Shown piece by piece: positions 45,256 to 57,993 of a stretch of DNA of 64,000 nucleotides. The stretch lies in contig NC_061124.1 of the NCBI RefSeq assembly GCF_905220365.1, positions 15,874,501 to 15,938,500 on the forward strand, read 5' to 3'. Both the position numbers and the translations under genes were made by a program. The stretch comes from Vanessa cardui. Its lineage: Eukaryota; Arthropoda; Insecta; Lepidoptera; Nymphalidae. The stretch's first letter is position 1. Each line of letters starts with the position of its first letter. Below the pieces are notes generated by a model, which saw only the letters and a list, made by a program, of their open reading frames with translations, was not told where the DNA came from and did not search any database.

Positions 45256-46601
45256 ATTAGAAGAAAAATAAATAAAAGTAGATATATACTTCAGATATAA
45301 GTGCATACATAATAGCATACACGCCTTTTTAACAATATACGAGTGCAGGGCTAGACTTACGTGTGTGAATAACATCACAGTACGATATTTACGTATACTA
45401 GTGTGAGTGTACTTTTATTTGTAATCATTTTTCCCAGTGTAAAATTTCTATGCAGTTGCGACATTCTCTGTTCTAATGAAAAATTAGTATTAGAGAAAGA
45501 ACAGAATATAAGAACTTAACTATCTTTCTTGTCATCTTGCTTTTTTATTACTTATTGATTTTGTAAAAAATGATTTTAGATCCTTGCATACGTTTCATTA
45601 TATTGGATATTATTATACTAATATATTCCATATATTTAAAGTGATCGTAAATACATGGAGCCATTATGATCCAGTTAGAGCTTCTTCTCGGCTGAAGATA
45701 GCAAGTTCCAACTCGTTGAAGTACAACTAAATCTTTATTAATTTCATTAGTATTTCATAACTTTACTGATGTACGGCGGAAAAGAGAAATATTGCGAGAA
45801 AATCTACATGTACTGCATTAAGTAATATGAATCCACAACCCCTTAAAGACTCAAGAAAGACTTACTATAGACACTTACTGTATGTAACTTTATTTTAAAA
45901 GTTCAAAACCATATTTATTTCACGTATCAATGAACTCGCCGCCGTCTCCATACGTAACGTCGCCACCAGGCTAAGCCTTAGCCCTCGAGAGGTCGCGAGA
46001 CGCAGGTTCAAGTATGAAGGGCAAGGCGGCTGCATTTCACTGTTCCTAAAGGTTGCGCTGACCTTTCATTTATTACCAGTTTCTGATATGGGTCGATGAC
46101 ACCGATATTTCGCTGATTTATCGGGGTTAATGGAGTTTCGCGGTATGTGTTTCAGTAAATTTCATCCTACTTAATAATGTACATTAATTCAAGTTTCTTA
46201 CTTATTTCAATGAAGAGTTTGTTTTAAGATTCACATTATTAACATTCATTAAATAAGTAAGATTTATTATATGAAAGAAAACATTTTAATCAAAACTATT
46301 GGTTTCACATACAGAGACGTGCAATTTTTTGTAGAGGCATTTGTTAGGCGCCGTACTTTTTTCAATTACATTGATCAAATATACGTTTGCCTCCTATTAT
46401 TACCTTTCCCTAGCTTAAATCTTATACCCGCTGTATTCAAGAGAGTACCTCTTAGAGCACAATATATATATTTCATACCATCTTATGACCTACTTTTAAG
46501 ATACAGATATGAAGAGGGAGCGATGGGGCTCGCTTGCATACTAAATACAGCCTGTGTGTTTGTATCGTATATGTTTTTGTTGTAATTTTACAGGTGTAAA
46601 T
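45256..46601. other. Noncoding DNA
   Basis: A moderately GC-rich patch at 45945-46070 (CGCCGCCGTCTCCATACGTA, GCCCTCGAGAGGTCGCGAGA) has no recognisable identity. The frame at 46271-46585 was not accepted. Confidence 0.35.
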
Positions 46602-46602
46602 G

Positions 46603-46648
46603 TATTTTTTTATCACTACAATAAGGTTATTGTAGTGATAAAAAAAAT
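46603..46648. repeat. Nearly perfect hairpin
   Basis: TATTTTTTTATCACTACAATA, loop AGGT, then the complementary TATTGTAGTGATAAAAAAAA-type arm; about 21 paired bases with one extra A. Confidence 0.7.
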
Positions 46649-46753
46649 ATTTAATTATTAAGAATTATAAAAAATAAGATAGAGCAAAAATATATACTAA
46701 ATATATTTTATTTCGTTTCCTTTCTGATATATATTTTTATTTGTCAAAGTTTT

Positions 46754-47125
46754 GTCCCGCATTGGAACACTGTGGTGGAGTATGTTCCAAACCATATATA
46801 CATACCATATACATATATACCATTGAAAATCAGCGTTGGGTTCTTGGAACCCAACTTGGAAGCTGAATGGTACCCTTATGGACACGTTAACTATCATTGT
46901 GTTGTTTTGTATTAATAGTATTGTAGTTATTGAGTAGTTGTAGTTAGTTAATACGTTTTGTTTGTTGTTTTTATTTTTTTTTGTTTTAATTTTTTATACT
47001 TCTTATTCTTTTATTATGTGTGTTTATTTTGTAATGTGTCCTAATAAACATTTCTTTCTTTCAAACCTGCTCCTCAATGGGATATGAGGTCTTAGCCCAG
47101 CAGTGGGAAATTTACAGGCTTTTGC
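46754..47125 (+). mobile_element. SINE scrap split by a younger insertion
   Basis: 46754-46793 (CCCGCATTGGAACACTGTGG) and 47066-47125 (CTGCTCCTCAATGGGATATG, AGCCCAGCAGTGGGAAATTT, TTGCTGTTGTTG tail) are consecutive parts of one Metulj-like SINE. The 46795-47063 block between them is foreign; it ends CTAATAAACATTTCTTTCTT, like a LINE 3' tail. CCAAACC/TCAAACC at the joints may be a short target duplication. Confidence 0.6.
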
Positions 47126-49280
47126 TGTTGTTGTGTGGTACCCATCAAGACAGCCTTGCAAAAAGCCCCACCATCAAGTAAAAAAAAGATACAATGTATA
47201 TTGACACACATAATTACATATCCATAGATATAACCTATTTTTAGAAATCTCATTTAAATAGATTATTGTAGTTTTGTCTTAGAATAAAAAGTGTAAATGT
47301 GAAACTATAATAAATGTGACTTTTAATGCATTTAAGTTTTAACAAAGACCGCGTAGATTATATTAATTGATGCGAATGAGGTCTCTCTCTATTGAGCCGT
47401 CATTGTTGCCAGGAGTGATAAAACTATATGGTTATGATAGTTCATCAACATGAGTAACTCACACAGTTACTTTGAGATTAAATTTCTCCCTCTTTGTGGG
47501 ATTTTTTACAAAAATAAATTATTTTTTATTAATGCATTGTATGTATATTTACGGGTATGCTTAGGTACTGCATATTTACTTTTTTTTACACTATTCATGT
47601 ACCTGAGTTATATTTAGTATTATCAAGGTTGTTTGAAAGAGATTACTTCGAATAAGTTAGTTTTAAGTACGCACATTTATTAATTAACCCTTCGTGTACA
47701 TTGCGTGCACTGATGAATTTTTTCTTCCTTTTTAGCTATATTTGAAATTGTTTTAAAAATGAAAATATTTTAAAACTCAGTGAACAAGGCGAAAAAGAAA
47801 CACTACAAATATTTTGGTATTTTTTTTATTACGTTTTAGTATCGCCCTTAAAAATATATGAACAGAAATAAGGCTTGTTTTCTTATCTTGTATTATAATA
47901 TATTAAGGTGGTATTATTGTATTTACCAAATAAGTCACTTCAGCTGGTCCCTGTGCGGATCGCGTGCGCCGAACGTCGGAAATTTGATCTTTTTAAGTTT
48001 TAAAAAATGCATTTATTGAAGAATAATAATAATTATTAGTTATATACCAATTGTTTCGCGGTTGCATATTTTAATATTCAATTTATTGCATTCGAACATG
48101 AAACAACAACAATAACACAAAATTACATTATGAAATTCTGAAAATGTACTCGTATGTAATTTTTTTAATATCAAAAAATTTAAAAGAAAGTTGCTGTTCT
48201 AAAGGTTATAATAGAACCAGTCATTAATGGCTAAATATCTTTGGGCGAAACATATTCTATACTTTGTTCTTTATTTAAAATTGACATTATCATAAAATAA
48301 CGCCATTGATCCGTTACTGTTATTTTAAAGATATTTTTCTAAATTTATTTTATGTACACTAATATTATTTAATAAGGTAGTAGAAAACATTTACTTTAAC
48401 TTTGTTTTTATTTTACGTACTATTAAAAGAAAAAAATCAATAACGTGTGTTTTGTATTGAATCAATCTTCATTTGAAATGTTTAATTACAGAACCCAATA
48501 ATGAATATGGGTACTTCCTAATTGTTACATGACTCTATTTTTGGTATAGTGATTCTGTGCTTTATATTTTTGTAAATTGCCGTAGTTAACACTCCCATAT
48601 ATTAGAAAGCACGTCAAATCAAAAAAACGCTCTCGTGCCTGATTTTTCAATCATGTAGAATTTTCCGTCTCATCGTGACTTATCCAATCCAAGTTATTAG
48701 CATATAAGTCATATATATGTTAACATTGTTCTGATCAATATATTTCTGCGTTATTCACCTACCTTTCATTATGTAATTGTCTGTACTTCATTTAAAGTTT
48801 TATATACAATTATATATACGCGTGATCAGCTACATTTGCGTTCAGTTCGTTGCGAGACACGCAGATTTAGTTTGCAACGCAGCCTACGCTACGCAATTAC
48901 AATTATGTAAATAAATCATTATCGTTCATTATATTTTAAACTAATACAAATGTTTTATAAATAACTTAAGACCAGAACTTATATATCACGTTCTATATTA
49001 TATAATGTAAATCTTACCTATCTCCTCCGAAATTATTGGAACGATTTTGATGAATATCTTTGTGTATTTGGTTGAGTGGGTGGTTTACACTACACCTGAT
49101 TGCTGTATTAAAATTATTGCTGTGATCAAAAAGTAAATAAAATTCGTAAATAAAAAATATTTCCTTCGATGCCGGGCGTTAATTCAAATCGGGCGGCTCG
49201 ATGAGCAGACAAAATTATTCCTATTTCAGACAGTTACTCTTATATTGTTCTTTAATAAACACTATATCTAAATAAACAGA
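47126..49280. other. Noncoding AT-rich DNA
   Basis: No gene. A decayed Helitron-like stretch may lie at about 49000-49200 (CGATGCCGGGCG). Confidence 0.35.
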
Positions 49281-49481
49281 GTCAGATGGGTCAAGCGAGC
49301 AACCAATTGGAAGGGCCATGAAGGTCCTGGAGCAAAAAGGAAAAAGGGCAGATCAACAGGTCGCTGGTTCGACAAGATACCAGAAGTAGCAAGAAGAGAC
49401 TGGCTGAAAACAGATACCGACAGGAAAAAATTGAGGAAACTGGAGGAGGCCTATACCCGAAAGGGACCAAGACATATTTAG
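49281..49481 (+). pseudogene. LINE ORF2 C-terminal remnant
   Basis: Open for 66 codons to TAG: VRWVKRATNWKGHEGPGAKR, GRSTGRWFDKIPEVARRDWL, then KLRKLEEAYTRKGPRHI. The RW-x-D..I..ARRDW-x(n)-LEEAYT pattern is the C-terminal end of RTE-type insect LINE polyproteins as I remember them. The reverse transcriptase is missing, so it is a 5'-truncated dead copy. A TTGGATTAATAAAGGC tail follows at about 49540. Confidence 0.6.
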
Positions 49482-49792
49482 CTTGTTAGCTTGTAATATT
49501 TATTTAGCTTAATGTACTTTTTTTTACTGTAACCCATATCTTGGATTAATAAAGGCTTATTTTTATTATTATATCTAAATGGGTATTATCATTTGTGATA
49601 AGTACTCAAGTATCTATTTTCTAAGACATGGTTCTCTTTTGTAATAGACAAACTATAATTATGTATAATATTATTCTTCTAGTCGTAAAAAGGAAAGTTA
49701 ACGAGACAATAAAACAGCAGGGTTAATTTTAATTTATATTTATTTGAAATAACTTGTGTTTCCATCACGATACAATATGTACTGTGATAATT
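49482..49792. other. LINE 3' UTR and noncoding DNA
   Basis: Runs from the LINE remnant stop through its AATAAA and ATT-rich end near 49575; beyond that nothing recognised. Confidence 0.45.
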
Positions 49793-50030
49793 GCTGGTAG
49801 AGCTTTGCGTTTGTATGTCTGTGGTCCTTCATCTCATTATATATTCAGTCGCTAAATAATCATACTTACAATTATTGTATTCAGATATGAAAAGTAAGTG
49901 AGGCAATGTAACTATAACTATCAAGGTTTGTGACATATTGGCGATATGGGATTGGATAATGTTTCTTCAAACGCCATTGTCTATACGCAGTGATGGTTAC
50001 TACGAGAATGTCCGTTGGCAAATATAACTA
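49793..50030 (+). repeat. Highly diverged copy of the abundant retroposon
   Basis: GCTGGTAGAGCTTTGCGTTT, AAGTAAGTGAGGCAATGTAA and ATTGTCTATACGCAGTGATG keep family order. Confidence 0.4.
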
Positions 50031-50954
50031 CGTATGATGATATCAAATTAATACCACTAAGACCAATTTTAATGCTACTCTAATGAAAAAAATATAATAT
50101 TGATGATAAAGAAAATTAAAGCCATTATGCACCAATGATGTTAAGCCTTTTTTTCTTCTTAATATTTCTCAACTAACATTATAAGTATTTTATCAATGAA
50201 ATGGGTTAAAAAAATCGAGGAAAACATTTTTTTTTATAAAATCAAAACATGTTAGATTTTATGTTTTATAGCCCACACTATTAAGTGTTACGATCATGAT
50301 ACGTTTTGAAATTAAAAAAATAAATGTTTTATGAAAATCTTTGATATTCATTTATTATTTCAATAAATAAACTCAATATAAAATAGTTATTATAATTATA
50401 CTGAAAAAGTACGAGTCTTAATATACATGGTGTTATGAAAAGGTGTAAGTTCGTAGCATACGTGCTTACTCCGCGCATGCGTCGCTCGGTGAAATCACAG
50501 TAAGTGGGTTGGAGAAAGAATCTCGCCGGCAGGTAGCGTCAGCATAAACAGTTAAACGATGATTTGTCAGATCTTTTATATTTATTTTTAAATATAAATT
50601 TACATTGATGTATTTTTGATAGTCATTTAAAGTTTATAAATTAAAAGTTATTTTGGTATATATCTCATGTGTCTTTTTTACCAGTAATTTAGAGTTAAGA
50701 AAAATACATTAACGAATCGAGCAACTCGTCCGTCAAATTTCTTGACTTGAAAATGAGACGACAAATCAGGACACAAACAGATTCACTTTCACTTTTATAA
50801 TATTTTTATTGACTCTTCAAGCATTAATACCGTTACGGTATAGAATTCAAGTCTTATATTAACGGTGACATAAAAAAAAAACAAGTAATTAAATTATTTT
50901 TAGCTGGAAAATTAACTTTATCAAATAATTTTTTTTGTATAATTTATATCAAAA
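50031..50954. other. Noncoding DNA
   Basis: GC-richer patch at 50440-50540 (ACTCCGCGCATGCGTCGCTC, TCACAGTAAGTGGG) without a supported exon. Otherwise AT-rich. Confidence 0.35.
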
Positions 50955-51154
50955 CTAGTAGTCCCTCGCGGCTTTGCTCGCGTTTTAGGGTGTTGGTTGT
51001 CATGTATTAGACAAAATAAGTAGTCTATGTCCCTTCTAGGAGTTCAAGTTTGCTTCATACCAAAATTCATTAAATTCGGTTCAGCGGTTTGGCCGTGAAA
51101 GAGCAACAGACAGAGTTACTTTCACATTTATATCATTAATAATAATAATATAGA
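50955..51154 (-). mobile_element. Helitron-like element
   Basis: Minus strand starts near TCTATATTATTATTATTAAT, contains AATTTGGTATGAAGCAAAC-type sequence shared with 17556 and 62377, and ends in GCAAAGCCGCGAGGGACTAC followed by TAG|T. The 5' flank is T and not A, so the start is approximate. Confidence 0.5.
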
Positions 51155-51755
51155 ATAGTATGGTACTTACCACCTCGTTTATCTTAATATACTAAAATAG
51201 ACTACATTTGGAGCCTGGAGTCAACCAATTGGCAGTGTCGTGTTGTGCATCAGATGAAAGCAGTTGTCGACCAACTCAACAAGGTAGATCTCCGGTCATC
51301 TCATTGCCCATCGGACTATAATCGGTATGAAACAGTATGAGTTCTAGTGTACAAACTCACTGTAAAGTCTATAGTTGATTGAAATTTACCAAGAAGAAAG
51401 AAGTTGTAAATAATTTACGTAACTTTAGATACTTGACAATGTAATTGTATAGTTACTAATTGTTGATTAATTTCTATGTCTTTACAATTAAATTATATAA
51501 ATCGATTAGAAGTCAATTGAGCATGAAAATCATTAAGTTGGTATTAAGCAATATGTCCAAGTTAATCATTGAACGTAAAATAGCTTGGTATCTCATTTAA
51601 AAAAAATATTAATAAATCGCGGAAAACGAGTAAAGATCTATATTTATAATATATATTTTTAGTCTCGATAAGAAAGTCAAATATTCAATTTAAAGTAATT
51701 TTTTTAATTAATTAATATTGAAAATTAAATAATTAAATATATTTGTATTTTTTCT
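51155..51755. other. Noncoding DNA
   Basis: A 51215-51330 patch (GGAGCCTGGAGTCAACCAAT, AAGGTAGATCTCCGGTCATC) looks like an old interspersed repeat that I could not identify. Confidence 0.35.
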
Positions 51756-51980
51756 TCTGTCTCTATCAACGCGTGCGTGCAAGGTCTCGTTTATATGTGA
51801 GCTTGTGTGCGCTCGTTTTCTCTGTGTGCCCTGCACCTGTCGCGAAAAGGCAATTCGTTGTGTGTACATTATGGCTATTTTCACATCCGACTTTCTTCCG
51901 AGACGCCCGGGAATCGCCGACTGTGTGAACCGTGAATCTTTCTCTTCGTCGTTCGCACCTTTGTTTGATCTGATGTCTCG
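51756..51980. promoter_or_regulatory. CT/CpG-rich block, possible promoter
   Basis: CAACGCGTGCGTGCAAGGTC, GTGTGCGCTCGTTTTCTCTG and ACGCCCGGGAATCGCC. Short frames exist on both strands but none shows a domain. Composition resembles the 43100 and 61030 blocks. Confidence 0.2.
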
Positions 51981-52099
51981 TTTGACACACTTCTTAGACT
52001 TTTAGTGAGATATTTGATACGGGCTCATTAGATATCGATTGTAAAAGTGTTTGCAGGTTCGGTGAAATGACAGACAGTTTATCATTAACAAAAAAATCT

Positions 52100-54445
52100 C
52101 CATTTATTTTACATTAATTTACAATTTACTTATAATGAAAAAAACCTCTCGAAAATATAACATTTTTCCTTATGAAATACGCGATTATCATTAAAGTTAA
52201 TCAATCCACTATCAAATAAATGTCTTATGTATAATTGTATAATTTAAATAGATTGCAATAAGTGTTATCAAAACGGCATGAAGGCACATTACTTATTTGA
52301 TAGTACACCGATTTTCTTAGACACGCTAGAATGGACAGAAGGATTTACAATAAAATTACAAAAATTATAGTTACAAATAAATACTTAGAAACTATGTCGC
52401 TTAATTCTAAAAAAGGTACTTTATTAAGTCTACAAACGCTGTAGGAAACGCTGCGTGTGAAACACGAAAATCTAATGATAATTAATTGAAATAAATCAAA
52501 TTAATTTTGAAATTTTAAACAATCATATTGAATATTTTAGATCACCTTCTCACTCTATAATTGACGCTCTGTATTTTTATAAGCGTTTCACAACCGCGCG
52601 TTTGGCCCACAGTGAGTAGCACGGCTTTATCGCCTATTCAGGGCCCTAAGGCTCTCGCCCTATAACGCCCTAAGCTTCATTTGCAGACGCTCGCAATGTT
52701 TAAAATAATTATTTATACGTATGAAATGTAGTGATGGAATGTCTGAAAGGTCTATAACGTCTATAAATATATAAAACCTCGCATGTCATGGATATTTGTC
52801 AAGTGTACAAGTTATGGAAGCCTTAAGATTTATAAGAGTCGATATTCTTTTATTTTTCTTTCGTTCTTGATGATTATATACATATATACTTGATTATTAT
52901 AATGTTATATCTTTATTGAACCGGCATAAATAAAATAATATAAAAAATCTTATTTATTTATTTAAGAATACATTTATTTATACGTCTGAAAATATCCTTA
53001 GAGTTTTCTTTGATGTCAATTATAAAGTAAATCAAAGCTAGTAATTGAATAAAAGGAAGCCTGAACGAGATTCAGACTTCAGCGCCATCTGTGTCTGTCA
53101 CAAGAAAATAAATCGACGCCTCGAATATTACGTTATTCAGTAATTCGTATTACACGAGCCCTTCATAGTGAATATTACGCAACAACGGATCGCTGTTATT
53201 AGAACATCGGGTTGAGTTTTTCTCCATCCGCTTCCCGGACGCGTCGAGTTCCGCTCGCGTGCGCCTGCGCACCGCGAAGGATTCTTAGCGTTTTTTCACG
53301 ATTTCGGGATTTTGTCGGAATTTTAATAGATGATGTGTCATTGTGGTTTGTTAAATATTATGAATTATTAGAATTTAGCATGCAATTACGATTAGTTAGG
53401 AAAATGAAATTATGTTAATATTGGAAGAAGACGATATTAATGTTTTTTTTTTTAATAATTTATATTTATATGGAATTTGAATTGACGATATTTTAAATTG
53501 TCTTTTAGACTTTAGCTTAAAATATTAAATTGTTAATCATTACATTGAAACCGGTTTCACTGAAAGACTAAACATAAACTAAAAATGAGTTTATTATTTG
53601 GTTTGTACCTTCGTACAATTAATATGACGTACTGACCTATCCGTAAGCATTGCGTTACTTCTTCCGAGTAATAATAAGTGTTAGCATTTAATTAATAATG
53701 TTATTTTTGTGACGTGTTAAAATACGATTTGGGATCTACGCGTTAGTAAAGTTGTTAGAAAAAACAATAGAATGCAATAAAAATATCATAACAGTAAAAC
53801 GTAACATTAGTATCGCTGTTAAAATAGCCTCAATCGCTTTGTCTCATCATTACACGAAGTACCTAAAATTACACATTATAAAGCTAATCATTAGTTTGAC
53901 TATAAATAGGTAATCGGAGTAAGTATTCACACAAACGAAGACAATTATTAATAATGGGGAAAGTCGCGAGTCGCAAGTACACATTACTGTGTTCACGTTC
54001 CGTGGAAAATCGACTATTATCTGTCATGTGCGAGATAATGATTTATAAACGTACAATAAACGAACGAGCGAAAGAAATCGCCCGTCGAAGACTTACCACT
54101 ACTGAAACGAACGATTACAAGTCGTCAAATAAACCTTCGCTACGTAACGATATCATAAACAATATTATCTACATCAAAATAAATTTGAAGAACTTAAAAC
54201 TAGTTAACATTGCACTTGTCCTTAGGAGGAGTGTTAATCTACAGGGTTATAATACGTGAACATCGTTCTTAACTAAGTTAAAAGACAATGATGCCGATTT
54301 AATAGAAATCATATACAAATAACCTAACATGAGATTCTAGAGAGGCACCCACACAGATATGTCCGTCCACACAACACTCACGCACACAACTACGAGCTAT
54401 AGAAATGCTTCATTTTGAGCTAGCGATGTAGGAGCCGCCTGTCTC
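52100..54445 (-). other. Probable 3' UTR and downstream flank of the zinc-finger gene
   Basis: Largely repeat-free by eye, in contrast to the preceding 35 kb, which suits a long UTR. Minus-strand AATAAA candidates are near 53591, 52950 and 52103; the used one cannot be chosen. A CTCF-like AGATGGCGCT lies on the minus strand at 53081-53090. Confidence 0.3.
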
Positions 54446-55922
54446 CTAGTCCCGCCCGATTCGCTTGTGAATTTGTTGGTGCTTTATCAGATGCGCTTTC
54501 TGACGAAAGGCTTTCGCGCACACGTCGCATCTGAATGGTTTTTCTCCCGTGTGCGTACGAAGATGGACCTTGATATTGGATTTGTTCAGGAACCCCCTAT
54601 TACAGATTCCGCAGCGATGAACTGGTTTCTCTTTGCCGAGTAGACCACTCAACTCGGCCGATGTGGCAGATGCAAATGCAAGTGAACTTCCGTGAAGACT
54701 GCCTCCGTTACTCGCTTGTTTTGCCTTCGCTCGACTTCGCTTGCTCTTATTTGATGGAGTAACCGTCGTCGTGTGGGCGTGGGGATAGCCTAGTAGTCTA
54801 TCTGGACTACAAAGGCCATCTGGTTTAAGGCCGAGAGCGTAATGGGGTGCATAGCGGCCGTTGAGAAGACCACCCACTCCATCAGTAGTCGACACGGCGT
54901 TGCCGGGAGGTGATGATGTCGATATCACGTCCATACCATAACTAGTCGAGCTAGGTGCTTCTTGTTTAACAGGGGGGCCGTTTTGTAATCTATTTTGGAG
55001 CAAAGGCATGTAGCTATGTGATAGAAGTGACTGTAGCGTTGAACCCGCTTGTCCCAAGTTCTTTTGAATGAACTCCTGGGTTTTCGTAAAATCTTGGCTA
55101 GATTTGCATGGATAATCTAAACTAGACTGGTGACTGGATTGCGATGGTGGTGGGGAACCGGGAAGGCCGAACTCGGACAAATCTTGCGGTACAATTTTAT
55201 CTCCATGTTGGCTGTAAGCGCCAGCTATCCATGCGTCGATATCCATCCAGCTGTCTCTAGAATCATTTCTCTCTGGGTCCTCTGGTTGCGACGGAACCGT
55301 CGTGTCGGCGATCGCAGATCCGATGATCGCCGCAATATCTTCTATAGAGCTTATGTCATACATATCCTGTTTGGTGTTATCGTCGAATATTTTTGTGGGC
55401 GGTGAACAAGACTTCGCACAAGAATCGGCGACGCTCGGCACGGATGATTCAGGAAATGGTTTTGTATCGGGCACATCTAGAGGGAACGGTTTGACGTCTT
55501 CTAAATCTGGAGGCTCAGATTCAGCTGCGCATGTCGAGGAGGAGACGACATCGTGGTCTGCACCGTAACCGCTTTGCGTGGGGTAATTGTTATTCTCCTC
55601 TGGAAGACGTTGTGCGATGGCGTGGAAGTGATGGCCTGAGATGCCGTTGATGGATAGATGCCCAGTGTACCCGGTGAAGGGAGGCAGAGGCTTGAGCTCT
55701 GCGAGCGGAGGTGGAGCGAGAAGTGAATCAAGAAGCTCGTGGCAGGGCGGAGAAGAGTTGTCCAGCTTCGGGTCGAGCCAACAGGCGCCCAGCAGGAGCT
55801 CGTCGCCGCCGGGCCCGCCACCCGCCACGCCCGTACACTTCATGCCGCGCCTCACCGCGACGCCAGAGCCAAGGGACACCCCGCCACCGCCATACTTGGA
55901 CGCCGCCACCCTGCCGCGCTGT
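54446..55922 (-). CDS. C2H2 zinc-finger transcription factor, last coding exon
   Basis: About 491 codons ending in TAG (54446-54448). The C-terminus has two classical fingers, C-x2-C-x12-H-x3-H each, joined by TGEKP (RCGICNRGFLNKSNIKVHLR; FRCDVCAKAFRQKAHLIKHQ), coded by 54449-54616. It ends HKRIGRD just after finger 2. Upstream is a long, mostly disordered region rich in Pro, Ser, Gly and acidic stretches (PPDLEDVKPFPLDVPDTKPF), with GHLSINGISGHHFHAIAQRL as the most motif-like part, and a basic SKRSRAKAKQ before the fingers that could serve nuclear import. The reading frame stays open upstream to 55990, but a polypyrimidine-AG acceptor (TTTTCCTTTACAG, ending 55923) marks the exon start; a second AG four bases on would change phase. 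Upstream exons were not found. Likely nuclear; gene identity not recognised. Confidence 0.85.
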
Positions 55923-57064
55923 CTGTAAAGGAAAACACGTATATTATTAATGTTGTAATTTATATGTAGGTTAGTCGAATACGAAATCAAGATATTGGCG
56001 CTAAATAATCGTTTCCATTTTGCCGGCGCGCGCGCCGCTTCGCTTCACTAGCTATCGGTGTTGCTACGATAGTGACTGCTTACTAGTTTTATTTCATTCG
56101 CATACTAAGAGACTGATTTACGTTATTTCCTTGCAAAATAGTCATTTTGTAATTCATATTTTGTCAATCATAATCATTGTCAAGCGGATTGGAATAACCG
56201 ATGAACGATACCGTTCGATACATAATCTCTGAGCACGCCACTGGTATCAGAATGTAAAGAAATACATAAGTATTAGTAGATGTATCGGTAATTATATTCA
56301 CGCTGTGTATGAGGCATTTCATCTTCATGGAATTCGTACTACTTATCTAATCTGGATTAAAGTAGCGTATATATCTTTCTAATAAACTACCTGCATTTAA
56401 AACGGTACCATTTGATTTTGCTTCACGAGTGGAGAGCAGGACTGAAGCACAGTCGTCCGAGTATTTAATGTTATTAAATAAATATTGTTTGTATAGTTAA
56501 TTAAGCAGATTGCTAGCGATGAGCAGACGGATAGCCGTACGCGATGCAGTCAGCGATCCACTTTGCGAGTATATCTAAGCATGCACAATTAACCGAGTTA
56601 TTCGAGTTAGCTGACCGTGTTCTTTGTAACAGCTAAACAGCAGCGAAAATAGCTTATATTAATACGCAAATTTCAGTGTTGGAAATTGAAATACATAAAT
56701 AATTGAGTGGTAATCAAGTAATAAAATATTTGGTTTTGAGTATTTATGATTATTATACTAGATTTTTTGGTTTACAGAAAAGCCAATAAAACTTAGTGAG
56801 CATACGTAAATCTTAACCAACCATTAGTTAAAATCTAAATCTTGAATAAAGTTTATTTTGATTTTGATTTTGAAAATCAACTCCTGTATTAGGAAACCAA
56901 ACTCAAATTCAACTCAAACTCAAATTACTTTATTCAACGTAGAAGCATTACTATTTCTAATTGATGGTCAAATTAAACACTGCTATTTGTAATTATATGG
57001 AATAAGCAGTATTAATTTATTCCAATTAAGAGAGGACGAGATTTTTGTATGAACTTGTTACTTC
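55923..57064. other. Intron or flank of the zinc-finger gene
   Basis: Carries a GC-rich scrap (TTTGCCGGCGCGCGCGCCGC) at 56018-56037 and a 5'-truncated LINE tail at 56838-56876 (CTTGAATAAAGTTTATTTTG plus a GATTTT repeat). Confidence 0.4.
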
Positions 57065-57315
57065 GTGAGTGGTCCTCTGGGTAGGTTACCCAATCATCAA
57101 ATATTCCACCGTCAAGTGGCAATATTTAGTGATTTGTATTCCGACTTGAAGGGTGAATTTGACAGAGTAAAATACTCGTACATACATAAGGGACATAACA
57201 TCTTAAGTCCCAAGATTGGAGACCAACCTTGGAACGATGGAAGAAAGGGATACTATACTTCTTACAGTCTCAATGTTTTTGGGCGGTAGAATTATCATTG
57301 GAGGGCCATTTGTGA
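57065..57315 (+). repeat. Diverged copy of the abundant retroposon
   Basis: CCTCTGGGTAGGTTACCCAA, ATTCCACCGTCAAGTGGCAA, ACTTGAAGGGTGAATTTGA and AAGGGACATAACATCTTAAG in family order. Confidence 0.6.
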
Positions 57316-57983
57316 ATATGCCTATATTATGTACTTAAAAATAATTACTATTTGATTTTCATTAAACTAATGCAGGCTTTTTACATATGCATCACAGATT
57401 GTATAGTTAGTTTATAACAACATTTATTCCTAGTTTTTTATATAGTGTCGATTACCAAATCTTTCAAAACTATATCTAATCATAACTCTGACGTTAGTAT
57501 ACAATGCACTATTCATTATATAATATAGTAAGCAATATTTTTTCGATACTATTATATAGACGTAACGATATAAAATAATTAATCTCTAAAGTATATCGAA
57601 TCGTTTCAACTAATCATGGTTCATTTTGGGTATAAAAAAATCTATTGTCAAATAAACGTAAACCTTTCATTGTAATCGACGTTGCCCAGTCCAGTTTATT
57701 ATGTGTAGTTGTAACACGCACACTGTCGCAATGCTAATGGCGGCACGCAATAATTTGCAATCTGTGTAAAAAATAAGTTCGCTTATAATAAAGATTTGTC
57801 TCGGCTTCCGAATCGGCCTTGGGGTGTTTTTCGTAAATCGTTCAGTTCGTAAAGGCGATTGCGCGGGTCGTTGGCCCGTGGCGAGTGACGAAATTGGAAA
57901 AAATTCAAATAGACCCGATTGCGTTCCAAACGTGACTGCAGTGAAAATTCGTTTAATCTTGAGAAAAATTTGTAAGCGTTTAA
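57316..57983. other. Noncoding DNA
   Basis: 57820-57960 is CpG-richer (AAAGGCGATTGCGCGGGTCG) and open on both strands for 65-119 codons, but shows no domain and no splice support. Confidence 0.35.
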
Positions 57984-57993
57984 TTGTTAATAA

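Noticed and set aside
46271..46585. 104-codon plus-strand frame
   Set aside because: No domain, rare-residue composition driven by AT content, and no splice or UTR context.
53954..54259. 101-codon plus-strand frame near the zinc-finger gene
   Set aside because: Lies in the likely 3' UTR of the minus-strand gene; basic composition, no domain or splice evidence.
55923..55990. Methionine start at 55990 for the zinc-finger protein
   Set aside because: The first ~23 codons are AT-rich and lie upstream of a clear polypyrimidine-AG acceptor ending at 55923, so this part is intron.
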